Origin: Candidatus Aalborgicola bjergmarkensis
GTDB taxonomy: Bacteria > Pseudomonadota > Gammaproteobacteria > Burkholderiales > Burkholderiaceae_C
Length of the DNA stretch: 64,000 nucleotides
Assembly: GCA_016708725.1 (NCBI GenBank)
Contig: JADJFE010000011.1
Coordinates: 12,329-76,328, forward strand
Direction of reading: 5' to 3'
Of the stretch, positions 45,222-53,531 are shown in pieces (the stretch's first letter is position 1; each line of letters starts with the position of its first letter). The position numbers and the translations under genes are program-made. Under the pieces are notes generated by a model that was given only the letters and a program-made list of their open reading frames with translations, did not search any database and was not told the origin of the DNA.

Positions 45222-46208
45222 ATGAATGAAACTCTGAATCAAAATTTTGTAGGAATCGATGTCTCCAAAGACACACTGGAAGTAGCGGTGCTTGGGCAGT
45301 CCAAGACGACGCAATTTGGCAACAGCGAGGATGGCATCAAAGCGCTTATGGCGCACTTGAAGGCCAGCGTAGCCAACGTCGCGGTTGTGTTGCTGGAGGC
45401 CACAGGAGGCCTGGAACGCCAGGCGGCCACAGCCCTTTGCCTCAAAGGCTTTGCCGTTATGGTGGTCAACCCCAGGCAGGCGCACAACTTTGCCAAAGCG
45501 TTGGGTTATCTCAGTAAGACCGATGCCACCGATGCCCAAGCTTTGGCGCAGTTTGCACAGACCCTCTACAACGGCGACAGGCGCGAGAAGCTGCTGCTGC
45601 GCTTGCCCAGCGAGGCCGTGCAATTGCTTGAAGCGGCGGTTACGCGGCGGGCGCAGTTGGTTGGCATACGCAGCGCCGAGCAAAATCGTCTTGCTTCTGC
45701 TCATGCTTCGCAGGTTAAAAGCATCAAGAAAATGCTCAAAACGCTGGATGAACAAATTGCCCAATTGGACAAAGACATTGGCAGCAAGCTCGATGGTCAC
45801 TTCAAGGAAAAGCTCGATTTGCTCAAAGATTTCAAAGGCATTGGTGAATGCACAAAGGCGGTGCTGATGGGTTGCATGCCGGAGCTTGGCACGCTCAATG
45901 CACACGAAATCAGCAAGCTCGCAGGTGTGGCACCGCTGAACTCTGACAGCGGCAAGATGCGAGGCAAACGCACGACTTGGGGAGGTCGCGCCGTGGTGCG
46001 CTCGGCGCTGTACATGGCAGCGCTGAGTGCGGTACGGTTCAACCCGGTAATAAAGGCTTTCTATGAGCGATTGCTTGGCGCGGGTAAGAGCAAAAAGGTG
46101 GCGCTGGTGGCGTGTATGCATAAGCTATTGATCATCATTAATGCGGTTATCAAATCTGGTAAACCGTGGCGGGCTGATTACACTTATCCACAGAAAGGAG
46201 TCGCGTGA
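45222..46208 (+). CDS. IS110-family transposase
   Basis: The 328-residue transposase has an N-terminal DEDD domain (VGIDVSKDTLEVAVL, VLLEATGGLE, LSKTDATDAQALA) and the C-terminal transposase_20 part (LAGVAPLNSDSGKMRGKRT) with the conserved serine. These enzymes move circular elements to specific sites, in some members guided by a bridge RNA made from the element end. I chose ATG 45222. The flanks of about 220 and 40 bases probably belong to the element, but no clear ends could be fixed. Confidence 0.93.
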   Translation: MNETLNQNFVGIDVSKDTLEVAVLGQSKTTQFGNSEDGIKALMAHLKASVANVAVVLLEATGGLERQAATALCLKGFAVMVVNPRQAHNFAKALGYLSKTDATDAQALAQFAQTLYNGDRREKLLLRLPSEAVQLLEAAVTRRAQLVGIRSAEQNRLASAHASQVKSIKKMLKTLDEQIAQLDKDIGSKLDGHFKEKLDLLKDFKGIGECTKAVLMGCMPELGTLNAHEISKLAGVAPLNSDSGKMRGKRTTWGGRAVVRSALYMAALSAVRFNPVIKAFYERLLGAGKSKKVALVACMHKLLIIINAVIKSGKPWRADYTYPQKGVA

Positions 46209-46244
46209 TTTTCCTGAAAAAACACTTGACTTTGAACACAGTTG

Positions 46245-46526
46245 CTCGCCCCAGCGGGGAGAGCATACAAGGGCTGGGGAGAGGGGTGCGGCTCTTTGGA
46301 TGTTCTGCGGTGCTGTGGACGGGGTTATTGTTGCTATATCATTAATAGCTGTAACCGCACATCCCACGGGGTCTGGAGGCTTATTTGATGCCTAATTTGT
46401 GGCCAAAAAGATGCCACAAAGGCTTGCAAGAGGGTTTCGCATCGCAGTTTTTGCATGTGTCATATCACGGGCAATATGAAATTCCAGCGCAAAGCCACCA
46501 GCAGCCCCTCTCCCCGCTGGGGCGAG
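46245..46526. repeat. 19-bp perfect inverted repeat pair (46245-46263 and 46508-46526)
   Basis: CTCGCCCCAGCGGGGAGAG and its exact reverse complement enclose 244 bases that contain the long dispersed repeat at 46343-46483. The whole 419-bp gap between the IS110 gene and the YefM gene consists of these repeats; no gene is seen. Confidence 0.75.
46343..46483 (+). repeat. Dispersed repeat, long form, copy 8
   Basis: It starts AATAGCTGTAACCGCACATC, continues TTATTTGATGCCTAATTTGT, GATGCCACAAAGGCTTGCAA, and ends TCATATCACGGGCAATATGA. All blocks match the copy at 20833-20982 in order. The terminal palindrome keeps its outer six pairs. Confidence 0.7.
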
Positions 46527-46627
46527 GGAGCTAAATCCAACGACCACATCACTGAATCGCACTCGTGGAAGTGGATTGACGGAAAAACTATTTGTAGCTA
46601 CATTGAGCGCTGTATTTGGAGCTAAAT

Positions 46628-46879
46628 ATGGAAGCCATTTTGTCTAATATTGCCGTCAGCATGTCCGAGTTCAAAAAGAACCCTGCTGCCGTGTTGCGCG
46701 AAGCCAATAACCGCCCTGTCGCCGTGCTGAACCACAACCGTGCAGCCTTCTACATGGTCGAACCCCACTTGTTTGAGGCCATGCTTGATGAAATCGCCGA
46801 CCAGTCACTGCATCAAACGGTACTAAGCCGTCTGGCTGACAAGTCACGCGCCGTGGAGGTTGACATTGACGACCTCTGA
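46628..46879 (+). CDS. Phd/YefM (StbD-like) antitoxin
   Basis: The 83-residue protein contains AVSMSEFKKNPAAVLREANN and RPVAVLNHNRAAFYMVEP, typical of YefM/StbD antitoxins. The ATG at 46628 has GGAG eight bases upstream. It overlaps the toxin gene by 14 bases. Confidence 0.9.
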   Translation: MEAILSNIAVSMSEFKKNPAAVLREANNRPVAVLNHNRAAFYMVEPHLFEAMLDEIADQSLHQTVLSRLADKSRAVEVDIDDL

Positions 46880-47186
46880 GGCTCGGGCGGCGCATCGCTA
46901 CAAGCTTCGCTTCATGCCAGAGGCTCTGCAGGAGTGGCATAGCCTGGATGGTTCGGTGCGCACCATTCTCAAAAAACTTCTGGTCAAACGACTCGACAAT
47001 CCGCATGTGCCGGGTGGCGAATTGCACGGTGAGTTGGCAGGTTGCTACAAAGTCAAGCTACGCCAACAGGGCGTGCGACTGGTGTATTACGTAGAGGATG
47101 GCCTTCTTATCGTCACCGTCGTGGTCATCGACAAGCGCGAAGACGGGGTCGCGTATCAGTCAGCTATTGCCCGATTGTCAGTCTAA
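46866..47186 (+). CDS. RelE/ParE-family (StbE-like) toxin
   Basis: The 106-residue protein has YKLRFMPEALQEWHSLDGSV, LHGELAGCYKVKLRQQGVRL and YYVEDGLLIVTVVVIDKRED, the RelE/StbE fold that cuts mRNA on ribosomes. I place the start at TTG 46866, six bases after GGAGG; a TTG at 46860 touches that site directly and is less likely. Confidence 0.88.
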   Translation: MTTSEARAAHRYKLRFMPEALQEWHSLDGSVRTILKKLLVKRLDNPHVPGGELHGELAGCYKVKLRQQGVRLVYYVEDGLLIVTVVVIDKREDGVAYQSAIARLSV

Positions 47187-47241
47187 AGTTGAACTCGCCA
47201 GCAGCTTTCGGCATTGACAGGCATGGTTTCTACTGCAATAG

Positions 47242-47294
47242 TTATAGCTTATCCCGCACGTTTCATGCGGGATAGAAGCCAAATTGGCTAAAAA
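47242..47294 (+). repeat. Dispersed element, copy 9
   Basis: TTATAGCTTATCCCGCACGT, TTCATGCGGGATAGAAGCCA, AATTGGCTAAAAA. ATCCCGCA and TGCGGGAT form a strong hairpin. It faces copy 10 in inverted order. Confidence 0.75.
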
Positions 47295-47398
47295 TTCCCT
47301 CGGCGCGCTTCGCGGCAAATGCAGTGGGGGCGCTGCCCGGTTTTCAATCGCTCAAGCATGGGCCTTGTTTTCTTGTTTGCGCCGTGTCGGCAACTAAA

Positions 47399-47446
47399 GG
47401 ATAAAACCGGCTAAAAGCCTTATGTGACGTGCGGTGACAGCTATGT
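47399..47446 (-). repeat. Dispersed element, copy 10
   Basis: On the minus strand: ATAGCTGTCACCGCACGTCA, CATAAGGCTTTTAGCCGGTT. Together with copy 9 it forms an inverted pair about 100 bases apart, like the pair at 24.3-24.5 kb. Confidence 0.7.
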
Positions 47447-47605
47447 TTATGCTAGCGTTGCCAAAAACACCTCGGCAACGACAACCGGGCAGGAAAATTC
47501 ATCGGCCAAGGTCAATAAGTCCTGATCCCCAGTGACCAGATAATCGGCTTTACCAACCAGCGCCAGGTGTAAGAACGGCAAATCGAAAGCATTTTTCAGT
47601 GGCTG
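47447..47605 (-). pseudogene. C-terminal remnant of a PIN-family toxin
   Basis: The frame reads LKNAFDLPFLHLALVGKADY, LVTGDQDLLTLADEF, CPVVVAEVFLATLA, stop. LVTGDQDLL is the PIN block with the last acidic residues. The N-terminal two-thirds is missing: the sequence runs directly into the end of the second Rpn gene. Confidence 0.7.
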
Positions 47606-48609
47606 GCGTGCGCATCACCAAACACGAGCGCCAGACTGGGTGCGGAGATGGCGCGTTGGAACCACATTTCGATCACATCGGCGGAAGAGTCCTGAATCCG
47701 CACGGCCACATCCTCGGGAACCTGGCCGAATCTGGCGCTTAACAGGGTCAGCAGCAGGTTGGCCGCTTCGGTTCGGCGGCCCTTTTCCATGCCCTGAGCC
47801 TTGTAGTTTTCGGCCCATTGGGTCATACGCTCTGCCAGTGCCATTTTCATCTCCTTCAAGGTTTGGACGTCGGGAAGCAGGATATTGTAGGAACTGTGGC
47901 GCATGAAGAGGGTGCGCAGCCACTGGGCAATGGTGCGTTTGAGCTCCTGGTTATCCTCGGTCCACAAATCGAGCTGTTCAATCAGTTCCTGGATGACTTC
48001 AGGCGCGCACAGATTTTCCACCCGAAAGAGTGCGGCTGCGATGTTGTGCAGACCTGCAAGCTGCTGCTCGCTGTAGCTGCCTTCGTCAATCACGAGGTAA
48101 GCCATCTGCGGGCGATACGTTTGCAGCACTCCCGGCATGGCGGGTATCAGTTCGGCGATGTTGGTCGCCGCCGTCCAGCGCGGGCTGCCGTTGTAGAGCA
48201 CCAGCGGGAGGATGGGCGGTAACTGGCCGTTTTCCAGTACCTCGCCGCGCTTGATGAGTGCCTGGTACAGCAAGCCGACATAGACCAGCATGCGCACAGC
48301 CATGTATTTGTCCACACTGCTCTGGAATTCGAGCATCAGGTAGAGATACACCCATTGGCCGCCAACCTTGACGCGCCAGACCACATCGTTGGCACGGGCG
48401 TGCAGGCTGTCGGTGATGTAGCTGTCGGGCATTTTTTCCAGGGTGGAAAAATCCAGGTTTTGCAGCCAGGCATCGGGACAGAACCCGACGATCAAATCGC
48501 GCACTGGCTCCGGGCAGGAGAAGATGGCCTTGTAGCCACCGTCGTGCGAACGGGCGGTGGTCTGCGGTTTGCTCTTGGTGCGCTGGCGTCTGGACGGTTT
48601 TGGGTTCAT
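47596..48609 (-). CDS. Rpn-family recombination-promoting nuclease, intact
   Basis: The 337-residue protein shows HDGGYKAIFSCPEPVRDLIV, NLDFSTLEKMPDSYITD, NDVVWRVKVGGQWVYLYLML and EFQSS, the Rpn nuclease core. It ends in the family tail RFGQVPEDVAVRIQDSSADV. I chose ATG 48609 (MNPKPSRRQ). It is a paralogue of the broken gene at 41.6 kb. The end overlaps the PIN remnant. Confidence 0.87.
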   Translation of the reverse strand: MNPKPSRRQRTKSKPQTTARSHDGGYKAIFSCPEPVRDLIVGFCPDAWLQNLDFSTLEKMPDSYITDSLHARANDVVWRVKVGGQWVYLYLMLEFQSSVDKYMAVRMLVYVGLLYQALIKRGEVLENGQLPPILPLVLYNGSPRWTAATNIAELIPAMPGVLQTYRPQMAYLVIDEGSYSEQQLAGLHNIAAALFRVENLCAPEVIQELIEQLDLWTEDNQELKRTIAQWLRTLFMRHSSYNILLPDVQTLKEMKMALAERMTQWAENYKAQGMEKGRRTEAANLLLTLLSARFGQVPEDVAVRIQDSSADVIEMWFQRAISAPSLALVFGDAHASH

Positions 48610-48681
48610 GATCGCATTGTGCTGCAAGATTGAACCCCGAAAGGTGCTCAATCCCTATCCCGATGCCACCCGCTTCAAATA

Positions 48682-48728
48682 GCATAGCTTTACCCGCACG
48701 TCTCATGCTGCTTACAGCTTGTTTTTAC
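48682..48728 (+). repeat. Dispersed element, copy 11
   Basis: GCATAGCTTTACCCGCACGT, CTCATGCTGCTTACAGCTTG, TTTTTA. The order ATAGCT, CCCGCACGT, TTACAGC matches copies 5 and 9. Confidence 0.65.
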
Positions 48729-48791
48729 CCATAATCGTGGCGGTGCAATCCAGAGGCAGACACTGCCCCGTTTGCCAGGCACTGCGCAGCG

Positions 48792-48826
48792 GCGCCCAGG
48801 CAGGATCGCGGCTGGAAAAAATCCAG
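48792..48826 (+). other. Displaced 35-bp fragment of the S41-ankyrin 3' end
   Basis: These 35 bases are identical to 44815-44849 near the end of the S41-ankyrin gene (GCGCCCAGGCAGGATCGCGG and onwards). It lies next to the 3' end of the GNAT gene. Confidence 0.75.
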
Positions 48827-48841
48827 GGGAGACAGGGCTGC

Positions 48842-49345
48842 TTATACCGATGTGCGCATGGCATCAACAAGGTCAGCCAAAGTAATCATCAGCAAATGGG
48901 GATCCAGTGGGGAAGATTCAAAACCAGCTTTCTCATAGAAGGCCTTTGCCTCATCGGATATGGCATAAACCGTCATTCCACGGATGCCGATGGCATCGGC
49001 CGCCTGGATGACACGCATGCCAGCATCCCGAATCAGTGCGCGACCGAAGCCTTTGCCATGCAATGCGTGATCAACAGCCAGCCGGCCCAATACAACAACG
49101 GGAATCGGGTCTGGCATGTTTCGGCGAAATCGGCCGGTCGCATCGGTGCAGGTGACAGCCCCTGACGCCAAAGCGTAATACGCCACGACTCGCATGGCAT
49201 CACAAACCACGTAGGTCCGGGAGGCTCCCTGCATCTGATTTTTCAGGCTCCGGCGTTTCAGCCACTGATCCAGGCTTTCAACGCCACAGGAAAACTCCTG
49301 CGTCACATGTTGCCCAGTCAATGGCATCGGGGCCGTCAACGTCAC
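48842..49345 (-). CDS. GNAT-fold toxin (TacT-like)
   Basis: The 167-residue acetyltransferase shows FSCGVESLDQWLKRRSLKNQ, YYALASGAVT, and VVLGRLAVDHALHGKGFGRA with the acetyl-CoA loop HGKGFG. TacT-like toxins acetylate charged tRNA and stop translation. The start is GTG 49345, overlapping the antitoxin stop by four bases (GTGA). Confidence 0.9.
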   Translation of the reverse strand: MTLTAPMPLTGQHVTQEFSCGVESLDQWLKRRSLKNQMQGASRTYVVCDAMRVVAYYALASGAVTCTDATGRFRRNMPDPIPVVVLGRLAVDHALHGKGFGRALIRDAGMRVIQAADAIGIRGMTVYAISDEAKAFYEKAGFESSPLDPHLLMITLADLVDAMRTSV

Positions 49346-49629
49346 TCCGGCTGCTCCCACGGGGCGGGTGTAAGCATGGTTCTGCGTAAGCGGTCATTGG
49401 GGTTGGGTGGCATATCCAGGCGGGCTTGAAACCGGGTAAAGGCATCTGGACTGACCGCCATGATGACCTGATCGAGCAAAGTATCTTCTGCGGCGATTCG
49501 GGCAGAGTCGAGAATGAAGTCCGTGCGATTTTTGCCGCGCGATTTTGCAGCACGGTCAATCAGATCGCGCACTTCCGGCTTGATGCGGATGTTGAGGGTT
49601 TCGCGCTTTACTTCAGTGCTTGTGTTCAT
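49342..49629 (-). CDS. DUF1778 (TacA-like) antitoxin
   Basis: The 95-residue protein has an N-terminal ribbon-helix-helix (RETLNIRIKPEVRDLIDRAA) and a C-terminal toxin-binding tail (DAFTRFQARLDMPPNPNDRL). It is the partner of the GNAT toxin and should repress the operon. The ATG at 49629 has AGGAGG upstream. Confidence 0.92.
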   Translation of the reverse strand: MNTSTEVKRETLNIRIKPEVRDLIDRAAKSRGKNRTDFILDSARIAAEDTLLDQVIMAVSPDAFTRFQARLDMPPNPNDRLRRTMLTPAPWEQPE

Positions 49630-49961
49630 AGAGATGGCCTCCTGGTGCAAGTTGACTGTATCACGGCGTAATGACATTGTCATCTCATCGTTGCCTGCTC
49701 GATTGGTGCAACCAACGCATCGGCCTGTGTTTCCAGGTCGGCAGAGGCGATCTCCATGCATACCGGACTTCCTTGCACACTTTTCCCACCCCGCCCTTCA
49801 GGGCTGGTACAGTCAGCACAACATGAACCTGATTGAACGTTTTCGCCCTCTGGCCTTGCCGTTGCTGGTTGCGTTTGCCGTTTTGTACCTCTTTGGCATG
49901 CGGCTCGGTTTTTACCACTGCTGCGTTATTGACCATTGCTGTGGTCGTGCTCTATCTGGGG

Positions 49962-50906
49962 ATGTCATCAACACTGCAAGGCCTGCACAAGGCGGGGGAT
50001 GACGGTGAACGATGCTTTCGGTATGGTGGACGGGATTTTCGTGTGCATGTGGATGATGCGGGTGCCGTCTGGCTGCGCGCTGGCGATGTGCAGCGCCTTG
50101 TGGAGCAGAATCTATCCAGTGCTGTTTTTACCAAGCGCTATCCATCGGGCTTTGGCCGGGTGCACGCTGGCATTGATGCCTGGTACATCCGCCATGACGC
50201 CTTGCAGGATTTTCTGGCCAACAGCAACCAGGAGCATGTTCAACGCTTCCTGATGTGGTTTCAGACGGATTTGCTGGGAATGTGCCGCTTTGCGCGCAAA
50301 GTGACCAAAGCGGCACCCCATGGCACGCTGGACAAACCATCGGCGCAAGCTCCGAAGGTCGGGAACTGGTTCGCCCGCTATTGGCGCGGTGAAACAGGAC
50401 TGATGACCGCTGTATTTGGCGGCGCGTTGGTCGTTGGCGCAGCGTGTTGGGCTGTTCATTTGCTTCAGGGGCCAGTGAGCATCACACGACACTACCGCTG
50501 GTTTGCGTTGTTGCATGTCACCCAGCTTGCCGTGGTCAGTGGTGGCATGTACTGGTGGGGACGCGGCGTTTTGTACAGTGCAAGACGCTGGATCGTTGGT
50601 GAGCGGTCGTTATGGGTGGCCCTGTTCGCGTGTATTCTGGGTTTTGGCAGCGTACTGTATGGAATGCGTGCCATGATTGATACCGAAAAACAGTATTTTC
50701 TGACCGAATTCCTGACCATCGTTCTGGACGCAGACGACAAGCCCAGGGTGCATTTTGACCAGGGAAGCAATCGCATTGTGCTCGACGGTAGTCTGGGCTT
50801 TGGCAGCTCCAACCGGGTGCTGCAAGTTCTGGGTAATAACCCCCAAGCCATGGGCATTGAACTCAAAAGCTATGGTGGCCGGACTGCGGAGGGTATGGTG
50901 AAGTGA
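49962..50906 (+). CDS. Membrane protein with truncated ClpP-like C-terminus, unknown function
   Basis: The frame is open from 49833, but its first 25 codons are a shadow of another frame (MNLIERFRPLALPLLVAFAV). I therefore start at ATG 49962 (MSSTLQGLHK), giving 314 residues. The first part (VWLRAGDVQRLVEQNLSSAV, YPSGFGRV, AWYIRHDALQDFLA) looks like a small DNA- or ligand-binding module. Three membrane helices follow. The end, RIVLDGSLGFGSS and IELKSYGGRTAEGM, resembles the first half of the periplasmic ClpP-like family, but stops before the catalytic Ser region. It is probably truncated. Confidence 0.5.
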   Translation: MSSTLQGLHKAGDDGERCFRYGGRDFRVHVDDAGAVWLRAGDVQRLVEQNLSSAVFTKRYPSGFGRVHAGIDAWYIRHDALQDFLANSNQEHVQRFLMWFQTDLLGMCRFARKVTKAAPHGTLDKPSAQAPKVGNWFARYWRGETGLMTAVFGGALVVGAACWAVHLLQGPVSITRHYRWFALLHVTQLAVVSGGMYWWGRGVLYSARRWIVGERSLWVALFACILGFGSVLYGMRAMIDTEKQYFLTEFLTIVLDADDKPRVHFDQGSNRIVLDGSLGFGSSNRVLQVLGNNPQAMGIELKSYGGRTAEGMVK

Positions 50907-51034
50907 AAGGAGAATCTGATGATCAAGTCGGTTCAGTTCATGTCTAGGCTGTCCAAATCCGCCCCATGCGTTGGTAGCCCCATTGGAAACGCCCCGAACC
51001 GCTGCGATGGATTGCGAGGCAGCGTACATGGCGC

Positions 51035-52504
51035 TTAGCGGGTCACGCAGGCCTGGCTGGCGGATTGGATGGCCTGGCTGGTTTCAGCTGATGCCGGTTC
51101 GCGCTCCATGTCGGCCTGGGGCACGACACGGGTCAACTTGGAGACCATACACTCGCAGAACGCCTCAGCCCCATTGGGGTCTTCCTTGGTGCGACTCCGC
51201 ACGCAACCGTTGTACGTCCCCTGGGCAAAGGAACGCTCCCACATGCCAATGTTGGCACTTTGCCTGGGCGGGGCGGGACGGTCGTTGCCTTCCTTGTCGC
51301 GGCAGGATTGCGGCAAGTACTTTGGCGGGAAGTCGGTGGAGCCACAGGTCCAGTTCTTGCCGCCATCGCGGGTGTACATGTAAATGTGGCCTTTTGCGTT
51401 GTTGCCCGCGTTGGCAGTGGCCACCACATCGGCATATTGTTCAGTGGCGTAGACATCCACTGACTCCACGTACTGCGAAGTGGTCACGGATGACTTGATC
51501 TTGGTGACTTCGTCCGCTGTTAGCAAACCCGCCTTGGAATTGGCGGCCATGCGCTCAGCCAACGCGGCGCGCGCACTGGATATGGAAAGGATCACTTCGG
51601 AAGACTTGGCCCGTAGCGTGTAGTCCTGGTTAGCGGGCACGGCCACGGCGGCGAGTATGCCGATGATGGCCACAACGATCATCAGGCCCACAGCGCCACC
51701 ACCGGCACGGCCACCAAACGGCACAAAAAGTGCCAGCACATAGGCCAAGGGATTGCGTCCGGGCATGCTCGCGTCGGGATTCAGGGCACGGGCCACGCGC
51801 TTGGTCAGATACGGATAGCCTGCCGTGAGTTCATGAAAGCTGGGCCAGAACCCGGTGTTGGTCTGCACCTGTTGGGTGTATTGCTGCAGATCCACTGTCG
51901 CCCAGCGTTTGGCACCGGTTCCCAGCGCCACCAGCGCCTTGCCAGCGGAGTCAGCATCGGCGCAGCACGCCCGTCCATGGCGGTCGCAGGAGTATTCGCG
52001 GGCGCGGGAGTAGGCAGCTCCGATCAGCGGCAGCCACAGCACGAGCATACGCCACAGATGACCGGTGAGGTGCTTGAGTTTGATGTGGCCCAGTTCATGG
52101 CCCAAATAGAAATTCAGGGCGCTGGGGTCGCTCTCCAACGCATCAACCACGTCGCTGAAAATGATCACGAAATTGCGACCAAAAAACCGGGTGGCGAAGG
52201 CATTGAAAGCGCCATTGCCGTGCAAGATGTAGGCCTCGGGCACCGGATCGACACCCAGTTTTTGGCTGCAGTATTCCAGTCGCTGGTGCAGGTCGGGAAA
52301 CTGGTCGGCGGTGATGCGAACGGCCGTGCCACGGATGTAGGCAATCCACGCCGACTGGGCGAAGCAGTAGGCGACGAAGCCAGCCAACACATAGAGCAGG
52401 GCCACGCCCAATGTGCCAGCGATCAGCAGCAGCCAGGCGATGACGCCCAGCACGAGGGTGATTTTTCCGAGCGTTTTTTCGCGGGAGTAGACCAGTTCTG
52501 TCAT
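51035..52504 (-). CDS. M48 metalloprotease fused to a pilin-like helix
   Basis: The 489-residue protein has two N-terminal membrane helices and an M48 domain with the zinc motif HELGH (in YLGHELGHIKLKH) and the later AREYSCDRHG. After about residue 275 comes GLMIVVAIIGILAAVAVPAN and QDYTLRAKSSEVILSISSAR, nearly identical to the N-terminal helix of type IV pilins. The prepilin leader (G/FTLIE) is missing. The C-terminal part has six or more cysteines. A strong AAGGAGA site precedes ATG 52504. IS21-C repeats begin 18 bases upstream, so its native promoter may be displaced. Confidence 0.8.
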   Translation of the reverse strand: MTELVYSREKTLGKITLVLGVIAWLLLIAGTLGVALLYVLAGFVAYCFAQSAWIAYIRGTAVRITADQFPDLHQRLEYCSQKLGVDPVPEAYILHGNGAFNAFATRFFGRNFVIIFSDVVDALESDPSALNFYLGHELGHIKLKHLTGHLWRMLVLWLPLIGAAYSRAREYSCDRHGRACCADADSAGKALVALGTGAKRWATVDLQQYTQQVQTNTGFWPSFHELTAGYPYLTKRVARALNPDASMPGRNPLAYVLALFVPFGGRAGGGAVGLMIVVAIIGILAAVAVPANQDYTLRAKSSEVILSISSARAALAERMAANSKAGLLTADEVTKIKSSVTTSQYVESVDVYATEQYADVVATANAGNNAKGHIYMYTRDGGKNWTCGSTDFPPKYLPQSCRDKEGNDRPAPPRQSANIGMWERSFAQGTYNGCVRSRTKEDPNGAEAFCECMVSKLTRVVPQADMEREPASAETSQAIQSASQACVTR

Positions 52505-52521
52505 GATGTCTCCTTGTGCGT

Positions 52522-52631
52522 ATTCCGGTCCAACGTGACCGGCGATTCCGGGATCGTGACCGCTGATTCCGATTCAACGTGACCGCTGATTCCGGGATCG
52601 TGACCGCTGATTCCGGTGAACGTGACCGATG
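52522..52631. repeat. Terminal repeats of IS21-C (five 21-23 bp units)
   Basis: Five units start with ATTCCG and carry CGTGACCG: lengths 23, 21, 23, 21 and 22. Multiple terminal repeats that bind IstA are typical of IS21-family ends. They lie just before istA of IS21-C, marking its left end near 52.51 kb. Confidence 0.75.
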
Positions 52632-52740
52632 CTGTTGGTCACGGCAATCGGCACGACGGTATACGTTGTCGGAACGGTGTTGCGCGCAAACGAAACCTGT
52701 GGTTATGGGGGTAGCTTCCTGATTTTTTGAAAGGAGCCCC

Positions 52741-53525
52741 ATGCCCGCATCAAGGATCAATATGCGCAAAATCAAAGACGTACTGCGTCTGCACTTCGAA
52801 GGTAAACAGCCCTACCAGAACATTGCGACGGCTTTGGGCATTTCCAAGGTGTTGTCACCAAATACATCAGCCTGGCGATGGCGGCCAAGCTGGATTGGAA
52901 GGCCGTAGAGGCAATGGATGAAGCCGAGCTGGAGCGAAGGCTGCTGGCGTGTGCGCGGGCCGATGAGACCTATGTCCAGCCCGACTATGCCCGCATTCAC
53001 CAGGAACTTGGTCAAAAAGGCGTGACACTCATGCTCTTGTGGGAGGAGTACTGTGCCCAGGTGGGCGAGCAGTACAGTGCGGACAATCCAGTCAAACCCT
53101 GGCGTTATTCCCAGTTCTGCGAGAACTACCGCAAGTTTGCCAAACGGCTCAAGCGCTCCATGCGCCAGGTGCACCGTGCTGGCGAGAAGTTGTTCATCGA
53201 CTTTGCTGGCCCGACGATTGCACTGTTCGATGGTGACAAAGAGGTGGGACGGGCCAACATCTTTGTGGCTGCCATTGGCGTATCAGGCTATTGTTTTGCC
53301 TGCGCTACACCTGCACAAACTGCACCCGACTGGCTGGGTGCGACGGCGAGAGCCCTGCACTTTTCTGGAGGCGTTCCCCAACTCATCATTCCCGATAACC
53401 CACGCGCACTGGTCAGCATAGCGGATCGCTACGAGCCAAAGCTCACGGATACGGTGCAAGACTTTGCCCGTCACTACGGCTGTGCAGTGCTACCCGCGCG
53501 TGCCCATCACCCGCAGGACAAGGCG
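52741..53525 (+). pseudogene. istA: istA of IS21-C, 5' part (frameshifted and interrupted)
   Basis: It starts MPASRINMRKIKDVLRLHFE, the IstA helix-turn-helix. Near 52848 one G is lost (LGISK|GVVTKYISLAMAAK), shifting to the frame that continues MAAKLDWKAVEAMDEAELER. The integrase core includes FIDFAGPTIALFDGD and LIIPDNPRALVS. At 53525 (HPQDKA) it is cut by the serine-recombinase element and resumes at 56831. Confidence 0.88.
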
Positions 53526-53531
53526 TTGACT

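Noticed and set aside
45000..46260. Exact ends of the IS110 element
   Set aside because: No terminal repeats or target duplication could be fixed with confidence, so only the transposase is annotated.
49833..49961. N-terminal extension MNVFALWPCRC... of the membrane protein at 49.9 kb
   Set aside because: Its Cys/Trp-rich composition shows a shadow frame of the duplicated MNLIERFRPLALPLL segment.
52522..52631. Possible CRISPR array (five spaced repeats)
   Set aside because: Units are 21-23 bp, contiguous and without unique spacers; they fit IS21 terminal repeats, and no cas genes are present.
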